Of a stretch of 6,351 nucleotides of DNA, positions 1-6,091 are shown piece after piece. The notes beneath the pieces were generated by a model. The model saw nothing but the letters and a program-made list of their open reading frames with translations. It was not told the origin of the DNA and did no database searches. The DNA lies in NCBI GenBank assembly GCA_903872555.1, contig CAIQLE010000170.1, positions 1-6,351 of the forward strand, written 5' to 3'. Source of the stretch: an uncultured bacterium. GTDB taxonomy: Bacteria; Pseudomonadota; Gammaproteobacteria; Burkholderiales; Burkholderiaceae_D. A program made the translations under genes and the position numbers. Every line of letters starts with the position of its first letter. The stretch's first letter is position 1.

Positions 1-2
1 CG

Positions 3-83
3 GTCAGTAATGCTGAATCGCTGGCGCCGCAATTGGCTGAGAGTTTTGCGCGCTATGAAAGTCAGGAAAATATTGCGTCCTGA
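3..83 (+). CDS. possible 3' end of an unidentified gene (partial)
   Basis: A plus-strand frame is open from the window edge to a TGA at 81-83 and gives 26 residues ending in ...SQENIAS. Its composition (Ala, Glu, Gln and Ser rich, few rare residues) looks more protein-like than the other two plus-strand frames: one has an early stop and the other is very rich in Arg and Trp. If real, the gene converges on panB. I do not recognise the product, and the fragment is too short to assign. Its last codons lie inside a 9-bp-stem inverted repeat (59-86), which would suit a gene end but could also mean the stretch is only a terminator. Low confidence. Confidence 0.3.
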   Translation, partial: VSNAESLAPQLAESFARYESQENIAS

Positions 84-86
84 CTT
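59..86. terminator. 9-bp-stem inverted repeat, candidate bidirectional terminator
   Basis: AAGTCAGGA at 59-67 is perfectly complementary to TCCTGACTT at 78-86, with a 10-nt loop. Read on the minus strand, the hairpin lies 112 bp beyond the panB stop and is followed by only a very short T stretch (the stem end plus one T, then C). Read on the plus strand, it covers the stop codon of the possible leftmost gene. The stem is convincing, but the missing U-tract makes intrinsic termination uncertain. It could instead protect a 3' end. Confidence 0.45.
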
Positions 87-124
87 CAACAGGATCTCAG
101 ATAGCTTTCAGTAGGTAAGAAGTT

Positions 125-196
125 TTCAAGACTTAAGAAACCTTCAAGGCGTGATAAGCCTTAAAGGCATCATAAGTCTTCAAGGCATCAGATAAT
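125..196. repeat. four imperfect 18-bp tandem repeats
   Basis: Units lie at 125-142, 143-160, 161-178 and 179-196, with consensus about TTCAAGGCATCATAAGCC. The two central units each match the consensus at 16 of 18 positions. The outer two match at about 13; the last is near-identical over its first 12 bases and then diverges. A very degenerate fifth unit may precede them in phase at 107-124. Each unit boundary forms a small dyad of the type CCTTnAAGG, so the dyads recur every 18 bp. The array fills the space just beyond the panB stop and lies in no supported reading frame. Function is unknown. Confidence 0.7.
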
Positions 197-198
197 TA

Positions 199-1026
199 TC
201 AGAAGCAGTGCTCTGCAGCCGGAAAACTTTTGGCTTTCACGGCTGTTACGTAAGCCTGAAACGCGCCTGCTATGCTGCTCTGGCCTTCCATGAAGTTTTT
301 CACGAACTTAGGACGGTGGCCGGGAAACGCCCCCAGCATATCGTGCAGTACCAGCACCTGACCTGAACAATCCACACCTGCTCCTATGCCTATGGTGGGT
401 ATCGCCAGCTGTTGCGTCACCTGCGCTGCCAGAGCTGCCGGAATGGCCTCCAGCACCAGCAGCGAAGCTCCTGCTTCTTGTAAGGCGAGTGCATCTGCTA
501 TCAATTGTGCTGCCGCTGTCGCGGTCTTGCCCTGCACTCGAAAGCCACCTAGTTGATGTACTGACTGTGGCGTCAGCCCCAGATGTGCACACACGGGTAT
601 GCCACGTTCAACCAGCCTGTGTACCGTGGGCGCCAGCCAGCTGCCACCTTCGAGTTTTACCATTTCCGCGCCGGCACGCATGAGTACGGCGGCATTGTCA
701 CAAGCCTGTTCGACCGTAGCATACGAAGCAAACGGCATGTCTGCGACCAATAAGGCCGAACTTCTGCCGCGGGCCACACAGGCGGTGTGATAAGCAATAT
801 CGGCAACAGTTACAGGCAAGGTTGTGTCATGCCCCTGAACCACCATCCCCAGAGAATCACCGACCAGTATTGTGTCTATGCCGGATTGATCCATCAGGCC
901 TGCAAAGCTCGCGTCGTAGCAAGTCAGCATGCTGATTTTTTCATGCTTCTCGCGCATCTGCGCCAGCGTGGTGAGGGTCACTTTTTTGCGGGTCAGGCTG
1001 GGGTCGGTGCTTAGGTAAGCGCTCAT
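199..1026 (-). CDS. panB: 3-methyl-2-oxobutanoate hydroxymethyltransferase PanB
   Basis: PanB transfers a hydroxymethyl group from 5,10-methylenetetrahydrofolate to 3-methyl-2-oxobutanoate, giving ketopantoate. This is the first committed step of pantothenate and CoA synthesis, and it is cytosolic. The 275-residue product has a full (beta/alpha)8 PanB layout. Visible landmarks are [18 protein letters not shown] (Mg ligand Asp57), ADMPF.SY (second Mg ligand Asp96), KLEGG (Lys124, Glu126), AHLGLTPQ, the catalytic-type Glu193 in VLEAIP, and IGIGAG. Residues known to be important in the E. coli enzyme all appear at a constant offset. I chose the ATG at 1026 because GGAGA at 1033-1037 sits 6 nt upstream of it. 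The ATG at 1032 (two residues longer) overlaps the kinase stop as ATGA but abuts the GGAGA with no spacing. The gene ends in tandem stops, TGA then TAA. It is the last gene of the operon, and its cofactor links it to folK upstream. Confidence 0.97.
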   Translation of the reverse strand: MSAYLSTDPSLTRKKVTLTTLAQMREKHEKISMLTCYDASFAGLMDQSGIDTILVGDSLGMVVQGHDTTLPVTVADIAYHTACVARGRSSALLVADMPFASYATVEQACDNAAVLMRAGAEMVKLEGGSWLAPTVHRLVERGIPVCAHLGLTPQSVHQLGGFRVQGKTATAAAQLIADALALQEAGASLLVLEAIPAALAAQVTQQLAIPTIGIGAGVDCSGQVLVLHDMLGAFPGHRPKFVKNFMEGQSSIAGAFQAYVTAVKAKSFPAAEHCF

Positions 1027-1028
1027 AC

Positions 1029-1670
1029 TCATTCTCCGCGACTGAAGAATTCACGTTTGCCGCGCATGTTGGCAATACGCTGCATCAGCAAGGCAAAATC
1101 TTCACTGTTTTCAATCGGGTTCAAATGTTCAGCATTCACCATCAGTAAGGGCGAGGCATCGTAGTGATGGAAAAAACGACTATAGCCTTCACACAGATGT
1201 TCCAGATAGGTCTCTGAGATACCTGCTTCACTGGTCACACCGCGCCGCTTGATGCGTTCTATCAGTGTCGCAGGTGCCGCCTGCAGATAGATCACCAGAT
1301 CAGGACGTGGTGCAGACTGATTAAAATGTTCAAATAACTGGTGATACAGATTGAGCTCATCATCCGCCAGCGTCAGTGCCGCAAAGATGGGATCTTTATC
1401 GATCAGGAAATCAGAGACCACAGGAGCTGAGAACAGATCGGTCTGCGTCAGGTCGCGTAACTGATTCATGCGCTGAAACAGAAAAAACATCTGTGTGGGC
1501 AGTGCATAGCGTGTCGAGTCGCGATAGAAGCGCTCAAGGAAGGGGTTTTCCTGCGGCTGTTCCAGCAGCGCCTGAGCGCCGGTTTCAGCAGCGATGCGGC
1601 GGGCAAGACTGGTCTTGCCGACACCGATCGGGCCTTCCACGACGATATAACGGTATTTGTCGAAGTTCAT
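1029..1670 (-). CDS. deoxynucleoside kinase (deoxyadenosine/deoxyguanosine kinase-like)
   Basis: A P-loop kinase of the dNK family, predicted to phosphorylate deoxynucleosides at the 5' position with ATP for dNTP salvage in the cytosol. The 213-residue product has a Walker A motif GPIGVGKT at 13-20, the segment [14 protein letters not shown] at 36-49 (acceptor-site and base region), [17 protein letters not shown] at 85-101, the strand DLVIYLQA at 124-131, and an Arg-rich lid RIKRRG at 139-144. In the 85-101 segment the classical D/E-R-S motif of animal kinases is absent and replaced by a DFxxDKD form, which I believe is usual in the Gram-negative branch. The frame is open up to 1802, but homology starts at [13 protein letters not shown], so the ATG at 1670 is chosen. 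No clear ribosome binding site precedes it. It is separated from folK by 61 bp, the largest gap in the operon. Substrate preference cannot be told from sequence. Confidence 0.92.
   Translation of the reverse strand: MNFDKYRYIVVEGPIGVGKTSLARRIAAETGAQALLEQPQENPFLERFYRDSTRYALPTQMFFLFQRMNQLRDLTQTDLFSAPVVSDFLIDKDPIFAALTLADDELNLYHQLFEHFNQSAPRPDLVIYLQAAPATLIERIKRRGVTSEAGISETYLEHLCEGYSRFFHHYDASPLLMVNAEHLNPIENSEDFALLMQRIANMRGKREFFSRGE
1033..1037 (-). promoter_or_regulatory. ribosome binding site that decides the panB start
   Basis: GGAGA on the minus strand lies directly against the ATG at 1032 (0 nt) and 6 nt before the ATG at 1026. Normal Shine-Dalgarno spacing therefore favours the inner ATG. It lies within the last codons of the upstream kinase gene, so the two genes are probably translationally coupled whichever ATG is used. 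Confidence 0.6.
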
Positions 1671-1678
1671 GGGCGATG

Positions 1679-1706
1679 ATGATACGTGATTGTCATGACA
1701 GATCAA
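1679..1706 (-). promoter_or_regulatory. possible internal promoter before the deoxynucleoside kinase gene
   Basis: On the minus strand, TTGATC (1706-1701) is followed after 16 bp by TATCAT (1684-1679). These match sigma70 -35 and -10 consensus at 4/6 and 5/6. Transcription would begin near 1672, almost at the ATG at 1670, implying a leaderless or nearly leaderless message; the gene indeed lacks a ribosome binding site. A perfect 10-bp palindrome, TGTCATGACA (1691-1700), lies in the spacer next to the -35 and could be an operator. Short motifs like these arise by chance, so this is tentative. Confidence 0.3.
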
Positions 1707-1731
1707 CCATTGACTGAGAGGCAGAAGCCTG

Positions 1732-2229
1732 TCAGGCCAGATCCTGGCGGGAAACGGGGAGTTGCCAGATGCGCTGATCCTGTAAGCCGGGCAGAAAATC
1801 ACTGGCTACCCCCTTGCCGGGGATCTGCAGGTCGGGTGCGATTTGCAGCAGCGGCAGCAGCACAAAGGCGCGTGCTGTCATGCGCGGATGAGGTACTTCC
1901 AGTCGGACGCTGTGGATTTCGTCTTGTCCGTACAGCAGCAGATCCAGGTCCAGGGTGCGTGGCGCGTTACGAAAGGGCCGTTCACGCCCGAAAGTGAGTT
2001 CAATTTTTTGCAGCTCGGCCAGCAGGGTCTCAGCCCCCATGTGCGTGTCCAGCCGCGCCACGGCATTCACAAAATCATCGCCCCCTGCATCCACAGGCGC
2101 ACTGCCATACAGCGAAGAGCTGGCCGAGAGCTGAGTCAGTGGCAGCTGTTGCAGCGCTGTCAGTGCCTCACGCACCGTCAGCGCCGCATTGCCGAGATTG
2201 GCGCCGATGCCGATATACGCCGCAACCAT
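1732..2229 (-). CDS. folK: 2-amino-4-hydroxy-6-hydroxymethyldihydropteridine pyrophosphokinase FolK
   Basis: FolK (HPPK) transfers pyrophosphate from ATP to 6-hydroxymethyl-7,8-dihydropterin, the step before dihydropteroate synthase in folate synthesis. The 165-residue product is of normal family length. It opens with the conserved YIGIGANLGN (5-14), carries FVNAVARLDT (53-62), and has the HPPK signature RNAPRTLDLDLLLYG (87-101), with Mg-binding Asp94 and Asp96 and Arg91. VPHPRM.ARAFVLLPL follows (112-127). I chose the ATG at 2229, giving MVAAYIGIG, because GGGGA (2239-2243) sits 9 nt upstream. The ATG at 2238 adds three residues and overlaps the pcnB stop as ATGA but leaves no room for that site. 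FolK supplies the folate pathway whose methylene-THF cofactor PanB uses, which makes joint expression sensible. Confidence 0.96.
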   Translation of the reverse strand: MVAAYIGIGANLGNAALTVREALTALQQLPLTQLSASSSLYGSAPVDAGGDDFVNAVARLDTHMGAETLLAELQKIELTFGRERPFRNAPRTLDLDLLLYGQDEIHSVRLEVPHPRMTARAFVLLPLLQIAPDLQIPGKGVASDFLPGLQDQRIWQLPVSRQDLA

Positions 2230-2234
2230 CGGGT

Positions 2235-3599
2235 TCATTCCCCGCTATGGCCTTCATTTTTGCTGCGGCCACTGCCGCCACGGCGGCGACGGCGTTTCGG
2301 TGCGGCGCTGCTGCCCTCATCAGGTTTACGGTTCAGCAGCGTTTCACGCGCGGGACCATCGCTTTCCATAAAGTCAGTCCACCAGTCGCCGAGTTCTTCA
2401 TCAATTTCACCCGATGCACAGCGCAAGAGCAGGAAATCATAGCCGGCACGCAGACGCGGATGTTCCAGCAGCTTGTAAGGAGCTTTGCCTGTGCGACGCT
2501 CAAAGCGTGGCTGCATGGCCCAGATATCCCGCATGTCGGTAGCGATACGGCGCTGCAGCGCCAGTTTTTCAGTCTGGCCATCAAGCACATCATCGGCCGC
2601 CAGATGCAGTGCGGGTATGGGGTACTCACCTGCGGCGCGATAAGCATTCCATTTTTCCAGCACCTGATGCCACAACAAGGAAGCAAACAGGAAGCCGGGC
2701 GAGACTGATTTACCCTGACCTATACGCTCATCGGTGTTGGCCAGCGCTAGCGTGACGAAGCGCTCACCCAGAGGCTGCTCCAGCACCACATCGAGCAGGG
2801 GCAGCAAGCCATGATGCAGACCTTCTTTGCGCAATTGCTTCAGGCAGGCCAGTGCATGGCCGCTCATGAGGAGCTTGAGCATTTCATCAAACACACGTGC
2901 CGCCGGCACGTTATTGATCAGGGGTGCCATCACGGCAATCGGCGCACGGGTGGCCGGTGCGATGGTAAATCCCAGTTTGGCAGCGAAGCGCACCACGCGC
3001 AGCAGACGCACCGGATCTTCGCGATAGCGTTCTTCCGGCACGCCGATGATGCGCAGCGTACGGTTGCGTATGTCTTGCATGCCGCCGTGATAGTCGAGTA
3101 TTTCTTCGCGATCCGGATCGTAATACATGGCATTGATCGTGAAATCACGGCGCTCGGCATCTTCGTGCTGTTCACCGAAGGTATTGTCGCGCAGGACGCG
3201 GCCATGTTCATCCTTAGGCGCTTCTTTGGAGGAGCTGCCACGGAAGGTGGTGACTTCAATCAGGTCCTGACCAAACATCACATGCACGATCTGGAAGCGG
3301 CGGCCGATGATGAAAGCACGACGGAACAGACGCTTCACCTCATCTGGCGTCGCATCGGTTGCGACATCGAAGTCTTTGGGTTTGTGTCCCAGCACCAGAT
3401 CACGCACAGCGCCACCGACGATGAAGGCTTCGAAGCCGGCGCGCTGCAGCGTTTCCGTCACGCGTATGGCATTGGATGAGACATCATCCAGATCAATGCC
3501 ATGCGCTTCAGGGCCAAACACCAGGGGTTCAGTGTTCTCCGCAGGCTTGGGAGTTTTGGGCGTGGTGCCGAGTATGCGGCGTATGAATTTCTTAATCAT
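2235..3599 (-). CDS. pcnB: poly(A) polymerase I PcnB
   Basis: PcnB adds 3' poly(A) tails to RNA from ATP, marking mRNA fragments and small RNAs for decay. The 454-residue product is a class II nucleotidyltransferase. The head domain has FIVGGAVRDLVLG (59-71), the metal-binding DFD (76-78), GRRFQIVHV (99-107), RRDFTINAMYYD (150-161) and RYREDPVRLLRVVRFAAKLG (191-210). A helical body follows, then a basic tail containing KRRRRR (435-440) like that of E. coli PAP I. The length, RRFQIVHV and the basic tail favour poly(A) polymerase over the closely related CCA-adding enzyme. The frame is open to 3656, but MIKKFIRRILG at 3599 is the typical betaproteobacterial start. That ATG overlaps the end of the phosphatase gene by 8 bp (ATGATTAA) and has no clear ribosome binding site, so translation is probably coupled. 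Confidence 0.96.
   Translation of the reverse strand: MIKKFIRRILGTTPKTPKPAENTEPLVFGPEAHGIDLDDVSSNAIRVTETLQRAGFEAFIVGGAVRDLVLGHKPKDFDVATDATPDEVKRLFRRAFIIGRRFQIVHVMFGQDLIEVTTFRGSSSKEAPKDEHGRVLRDNTFGEQHEDAERRDFTINAMYYDPDREEILDYHGGMQDIRNRTLRIIGVPEERYREDPVRLLRVVRFAAKLGFTIAPATRAPIAVMAPLINNVPAARVFDEMLKLLMSGHALACLKQLRKEGLHHGLLPLLDVVLEQPLGERFVTLALANTDERIGQGKSVSPGFLFASLLWHQVLEKWNAYRAAGEYPIPALHLAADDVLDGQTEKLALQRRIATDMRDIWAMQPRFERRTGKAPYKLLEHPRLRAGYDFLLLRCASGEIDEELGDWWTDFMESDGPARETLLNRKPDEGSSAAPKRRRRRGGSGRSKNEGHSGE
2239..2243 (-). promoter_or_regulatory. weak ribosome binding site for folK
   Basis: GGGGA lies at the very end of pcnB, directly against the ATG at 2238 and 9 nt before the ATG at 2229. Spacing favours the inner start. 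The arrangement is the same as at panB. Confidence 0.45.
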
Positions 3600-4263
3600 C
3601 AAACAAATGCAGTATGGGCCAGCCGTGCGCCTGAGCATGGGCAGCAAGCGTGGCATTGGGATTGGTAGCGACAGGATGTGTCACGGCTGAGAGCAGGGGA
3701 ATATCGTTTTGTGAATCACTGTAAAAAGTGCTGCGACCGAAGCTGCCGAAATCCATGCCCATCGATGCCAGCCATGCTTGCGTGTTGATGACCTTGCCCG
3801 CACCGAAAGGCGGCGTGCCGAGCAGACGACCGGTGATGCTGCCATCTGCACCCAGCTCAGGCTCGGCAGCGATCAGGTGCTCCACACCAAATGCACTGGC
3901 AATCGGGCCTGTGACGAAACGATTGGTGGCCGTGATGATGGCAACGACGTCACCGGCGGACTGATGTTGCTCCACCAGTCCAAAGGCGGCAGGAAGCATC
4001 GCAGGACGTATCACTTGCTCCATAAATTGCGCATGCCAGGCATCGAGCTCCGCACGCGAAAAACGCGACAAGGTACCGAAGGCGAATTCCAGATATTCAA
4101 TCGGGTTCAGTGTGCCGTTTTGGTATTGCGCAAAAAATTCTGCATTGCGCGCCGTAAAAGCGACCGGATCGACCGCACCCAGACGGACCAGAAACTGGCC
4201 CCATTCATAGTCTGAGTCCAGTGGCAATAGCGTGTTATCGAGATCAAATAGTGCGAGGTTCAT
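3592..4263 (-). CDS. HAD-superfamily subfamily IB phosphatase (SerB-like)
   Basis: A cytosolic phosphomonoesterase with all four HAD motifs: FDLDNTL (nucleophile Asp7, acid/base Asp9), IITATN (Thr111), Lys157 in GAGKVI, and YSDSQNDIPLL (Asp183, Asp187). The helical cap falls between motifs I and II (about residues 17-90), as in subfamily IB. At 223 residues it matches the SerB-like IB group usually annotated as 'HAD-IB family hydrolase'. Some relatives have been called histidinol-phosphatase or phosphoserine phosphatase, but neither can be claimed here. The start at 4263 places motif I at residue 6, as expected. It begins 6 nt after the hda stop, and its end overlaps pcnB by 8 bp. The physiological substrate is unknown. 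Confidence 0.93.
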   Translation of the reverse strand: MNLALFDLDNTLLPLDSDYEWGQFLVRLGAVDPVAFTARNAEFFAQYQNGTLNPIEYLEFAFGTLSRFSRAELDAWHAQFMEQVIRPAMLPAAFGLVEQHQSAGDVVAIITATNRFVTGPIASAFGVEHLIAAEPELGADGSITGRLLGTPPFGAGKVINTQAWLASMGMDFGSFGRSTFYSDSQNDIPLLSAVTHPVATNPNATLAAHAQAHGWPILHLFDD

Positions 4264-4269
4264 GGTTGC

Positions 4270-4950
4270 TTAAGCATGGGTGTCGCCCTGTTGCAGTAAT
4301 TCGCGCAGCAGGGGCATCGTGATGGGACGTTGGGTCTCCAGCGAATATCGGTCCAGCGCATCAAGCATTGCAGACAGCGATTGCATGTCGCGCCGGAAGT
4401 GCGTCAGCAAGTAGGGTAACACGCCGGCGGACAAGGACAGACCGCGCGCCTGCGCCGATTGTGACAAAGCATCCAGCTTTTCTTCATCGCTCAGACCGTG
4501 GATCTGATAAATCAGACCCCAGCCCAGACGGGTGCGCAAATCTTCACGCAGATTCAGATGCGCAGGCGGCTTGTCAGCCGTCGCAATCAGCACGCCTCCC
4601 AATTCGCGCACTTGGTTATACAAAGCAAAAGCAGCATGCTGCTGCTCTTCAGACAGGCGCTCACTGTCATCGATCAGATAGAGGCGGGTCGATTCAGACC
4701 AGAGAAAGTCGGCAGCTGCATGCTCGGGGTTCAGATACAGTGCCTCACCGGAGGCAGACAGCGCCTGCAGCACATGTGATTTGCCGGCACCGGATTCACC
4801 CCAGATCGTCACAAAGCGCTGATCCAGCGTTGTGTCATCGCGCCGGGCAATATGCTGCAGCAGTGCCGCCAGTTCTGCATTTCTGCCGACCACAAAACTG
4901 TCCAGTGTCTGAGGGCGACTCAGACCCCATTCAAGCAGCAATTGCCTCAT
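4270..4950 (-). CDS. hda: DnaA regulatory inactivator Hda
   Basis: Hda is a AAA+ DnaA paralogue that, with the DNA-loaded sliding clamp, triggers ATP hydrolysis on DnaA and so prevents re-initiation (RIDA). The 226-residue product begins MRQLLLEW, a candidate beta-clamp-binding motif (Gln3-Leu-Leu-Leu) equivalent to the E. coli QLSLPL element. It continues with FVVGRNAEL (19-27), Walker A GESGAGKS (51-58), Walker B LYLIDD (90-95), sensor 1 IATADKPP (122-129), box VII REDLRTRLGWG (135-145) with the probable arginine finger Arg141, and a sensor 2-like RRDMQSL (186-192). There is no C-terminal DnaA DNA-binding domain, which separates it from DnaA. Its ATG overlaps the stop of the upstream membrane-protein gene as ATGA, with no obvious ribosome binding site, suggesting coupled translation. 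E. coli hda also lies near purM and perM. Confidence 0.96.
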   Translation of the reverse strand: MRQLLLEWGLSRPQTLDSFVVGRNAELAALLQHIARRDDTTLDQRFVTIWGESGAGKSHVLQALSASGEALYLNPEHAAADFLWSESTRLYLIDDSERLSEEQQHAAFALYNQVRELGGVLIATADKPPAHLNLREDLRTRLGWGLIYQIHGLSDEEKLDALSQSAQARGLSLSAGVLPYLLTHFRRDMQSLSAMLDALDRYSLETQRPITMPLLRELLQQGDTHA

Positions 4951-6014
4951 GACTGATTATAGAAACTGCTGTTGAGGTAATGGCGGCGCAAATGACCAAA
5001 GCCAACTGACAAGATCGCCGAAGCCGGCAAGGCCAGCAATATGCCCACAAAGCCAAATAATTGTCCAAAGGCGAGCAGAGCAAAAATCACCGTCAGCGGA
5101 TGCAGACCTATGCGTTCACCTACCAGACGCGGCGTCAGATAAAAGCTTTCGAGGAACTGGCCTATGCCGTACACAATTGCTATGGACACCAGTCCGTAAG
5201 CACCATCGAATTGCAGGATGGCTGCAATAATTGCCAGACACAGTCCCAGACCGAAACCTATGTAAGGAATGAATACCAGCAGACCTGTGAGCATACCCAC
5301 AGGCAGCGCCACATCAAACCCGGCCACCGTCAGGCCTATCGAGTAATAAGAAGCCAGCAACAGCATCACCAGCAGCTGGCCTCGCAGATATTGGGCCAGC
5401 AAGCCATCCACCTCAGTGGCCATTTCCCTCACCTTGCTAATCCAGCGCCGCGGCACCGTTTCGGAAATCCGGGCAAACAAGGGGTGCCAGTCCAGCAGCA
5501 AATAAAACAATACGACCGGTATCAGAAATAAAGTGCCGACCCATCCTAGGAGTGCGCTGCCGCCTACGCGCAGCCAGGTCACCACGGCCGAGCCCATGCC
5601 ATTCTCGGCCGCGAGTTTGGTGGCAATCATTTTCTGCAGAGCGGCGCTGTCCAAATGCCCGCCCAGCCCCATCTGGCGCAACCAGGGACCGACCGCATCA
5701 TCAAATTTATCCAGCAACAGAGGCAAGCGCTCTCTCAGCAGGGGCAGTTCATCGGTCAATACCGGAAACACGATCAGCACCAGCGCAGCAATCAATAAGC
5801 CCAGCGTAATAATTGCCACTAATGCGCCCAGCGCCCGCGGCAGCCGGCGTTCTGCCATCCAGTCCACGGCCGGGTTCAGCACATAGCCGATGATGGCGGC
5901 CGCCACAAAGGGCGTCAGTATCGGTCCCAGCAGCACCAGCATGACAGCAAAGATTACGGCCACGGCCAGCCAGAGCAGGGTCTGTCTTTGTTCGGGTTGA
6001 GAGAAGATAGGCAT
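4947..6014 (-). CDS. perM: AI-2E/PerM-family inner-membrane transporter
   Basis: A polytopic inner-membrane protein of the AI-2E_transport (PerM/YdiK/TqsA) family, 355 residues. Hydrophobic segments are visible at about 12-30, 34-48, 61-85, 147-173, 213-233, 236-266, 272-290 and 307-338, with a soluble helical stretch at about 88-145. Family landmarks are FIPYIGFGLGL (248-258) and the C-terminal PRLVGERIGLHPLTVIFALL (295-314) followed by FGFVGILLALPASA. The frame is open to an ATG at 6080, but the extra 22 residues (Cys, Pro and Arg rich) do not look like family sequence and would leave almost no leader after the proposed promoter. The ATG at 6014 is therefore preferred, though no ribosome binding site is seen. 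It is the first gene of the operon, divergent from purM. Substrate unknown: some relatives act on AI-2, others have been linked to ion antiport. The symbol follows E. coli PerM by synteny and similarity. Confidence 0.92.
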   Translation of the reverse strand: MPIFSQPEQRQTLLWLAVAVIFAVMLVLLGPILTPFVAAAIIGYVLNPAVDWMAERRLPRALGALVAIITLGLLIAALVLIVFPVLTDELPLLRERLPLLLDKFDDAVGPWLRQMGLGGHLDSAALQKMIATKLAAENGMGSAVVTWLRVGGSALLGWVGTLFLIPVVLFYLLLDWHPLFARISETVPRRWISKVREMATEVDGLLAQYLRGQLLVMLLLASYYSIGLTVAGFDVALPVGMLTGLLVFIPYIGFGLGLCLAIIAAILQFDGAYGLVSIAIVYGIGQFLESFYLTPRLVGERIGLHPLTVIFALLAFGQLFGFVGILLALPASAILSVGFGHLRRHYLNSSFYNQS

Positions 6015-6043
6015 TAATCGAGTGCAGGCTGGGCAGGGTGATT

Positions 6044-6052
6044 TGGTAGAAT
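6044..6052 (+). promoter_or_regulatory. candidate purM promoter (extended -10)
   Basis: TGG followed by TAGAAT (6047-6052) forms an extended -10 box of the TGnTATAAT type with one mismatch in the hexamer. No good -35 is seen at 16-18 bp, as is common for extended -10 promoters. Transcription would start near 6059, leaving a leader of about 62 nt before the purM ATG at 6121. Confidence 0.5.
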
Positions 6053-6064
6053 AGCGTCCGGTCA

Positions 6065-6078
6065 GTCGAGTTTTCGAC
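6065..6078. promoter_or_regulatory. palindrome between the divergent promoters
   Basis: GTCGAGTTTTCGAC has perfect 5-bp arms (GTCGA/TCGAC) around a 4-nt centre. It lies midway between two oppositely oriented GGTAGAAT boxes (6045-6052 and 6092-6099), and its centre falls within half a base of theirs. It would be transcribed from both promoters, so it could be an operator or an RNA hairpin. No regulator is known for it here. Confidence 0.4.
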
Positions 6079-6091
6079 ATGGCAAGCCCTC

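Noticed and set aside
191..200. Perfect palindrome GATAATTATC over the panB stop codon
   Set aside because: It is AT-rich, only 10 bp, and partly dictated by the tandem TGA-TAA stops. Too short to claim as a site.
1671..1802. 44-codon upstream extension of the deoxynucleoside kinase frame
   Set aside because: It overlaps the end of folK, shows no family sequence, and homology begins at the ATG at 1670.
2265..2300. GC-rich near-repetitive stretch (CGC/GGC triplets)
   Set aside because: It is explained by the Arg/Gly-rich basic tail of PcnB (KRRRRRGGSGR), normal for poly(A) polymerase I, and is not an independent repeat.
2811..3479. Long plus-strand open frame (222 codons) opposite pcnB, and similar ones opposite hda (4368-4952), folK/pcnB (1843-2442) and the phosphatase gene (3778-4215)
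   Set aside because: They lie fully antisense to well-recognised genes, and their products are rich in His, Arg, Gln and Cys with no family motifs. Such frames are expected opposite GC-biased coding sequence.
3600..3656. 19-codon upstream extension of pcnB
   Set aside because: It overlaps the phosphatase gene, is Cys/Pro/Arg rich, and the typical PcnB N-terminus MIKKF begins at 3599.
6015..6080. 22-codon upstream extension of the AI-2E/PerM gene
   Set aside because: The sequence is not membrane-like or family-like, and its ATG would fall about 5 nt after the proposed transcription start. A mapped start further upstream would reopen this.
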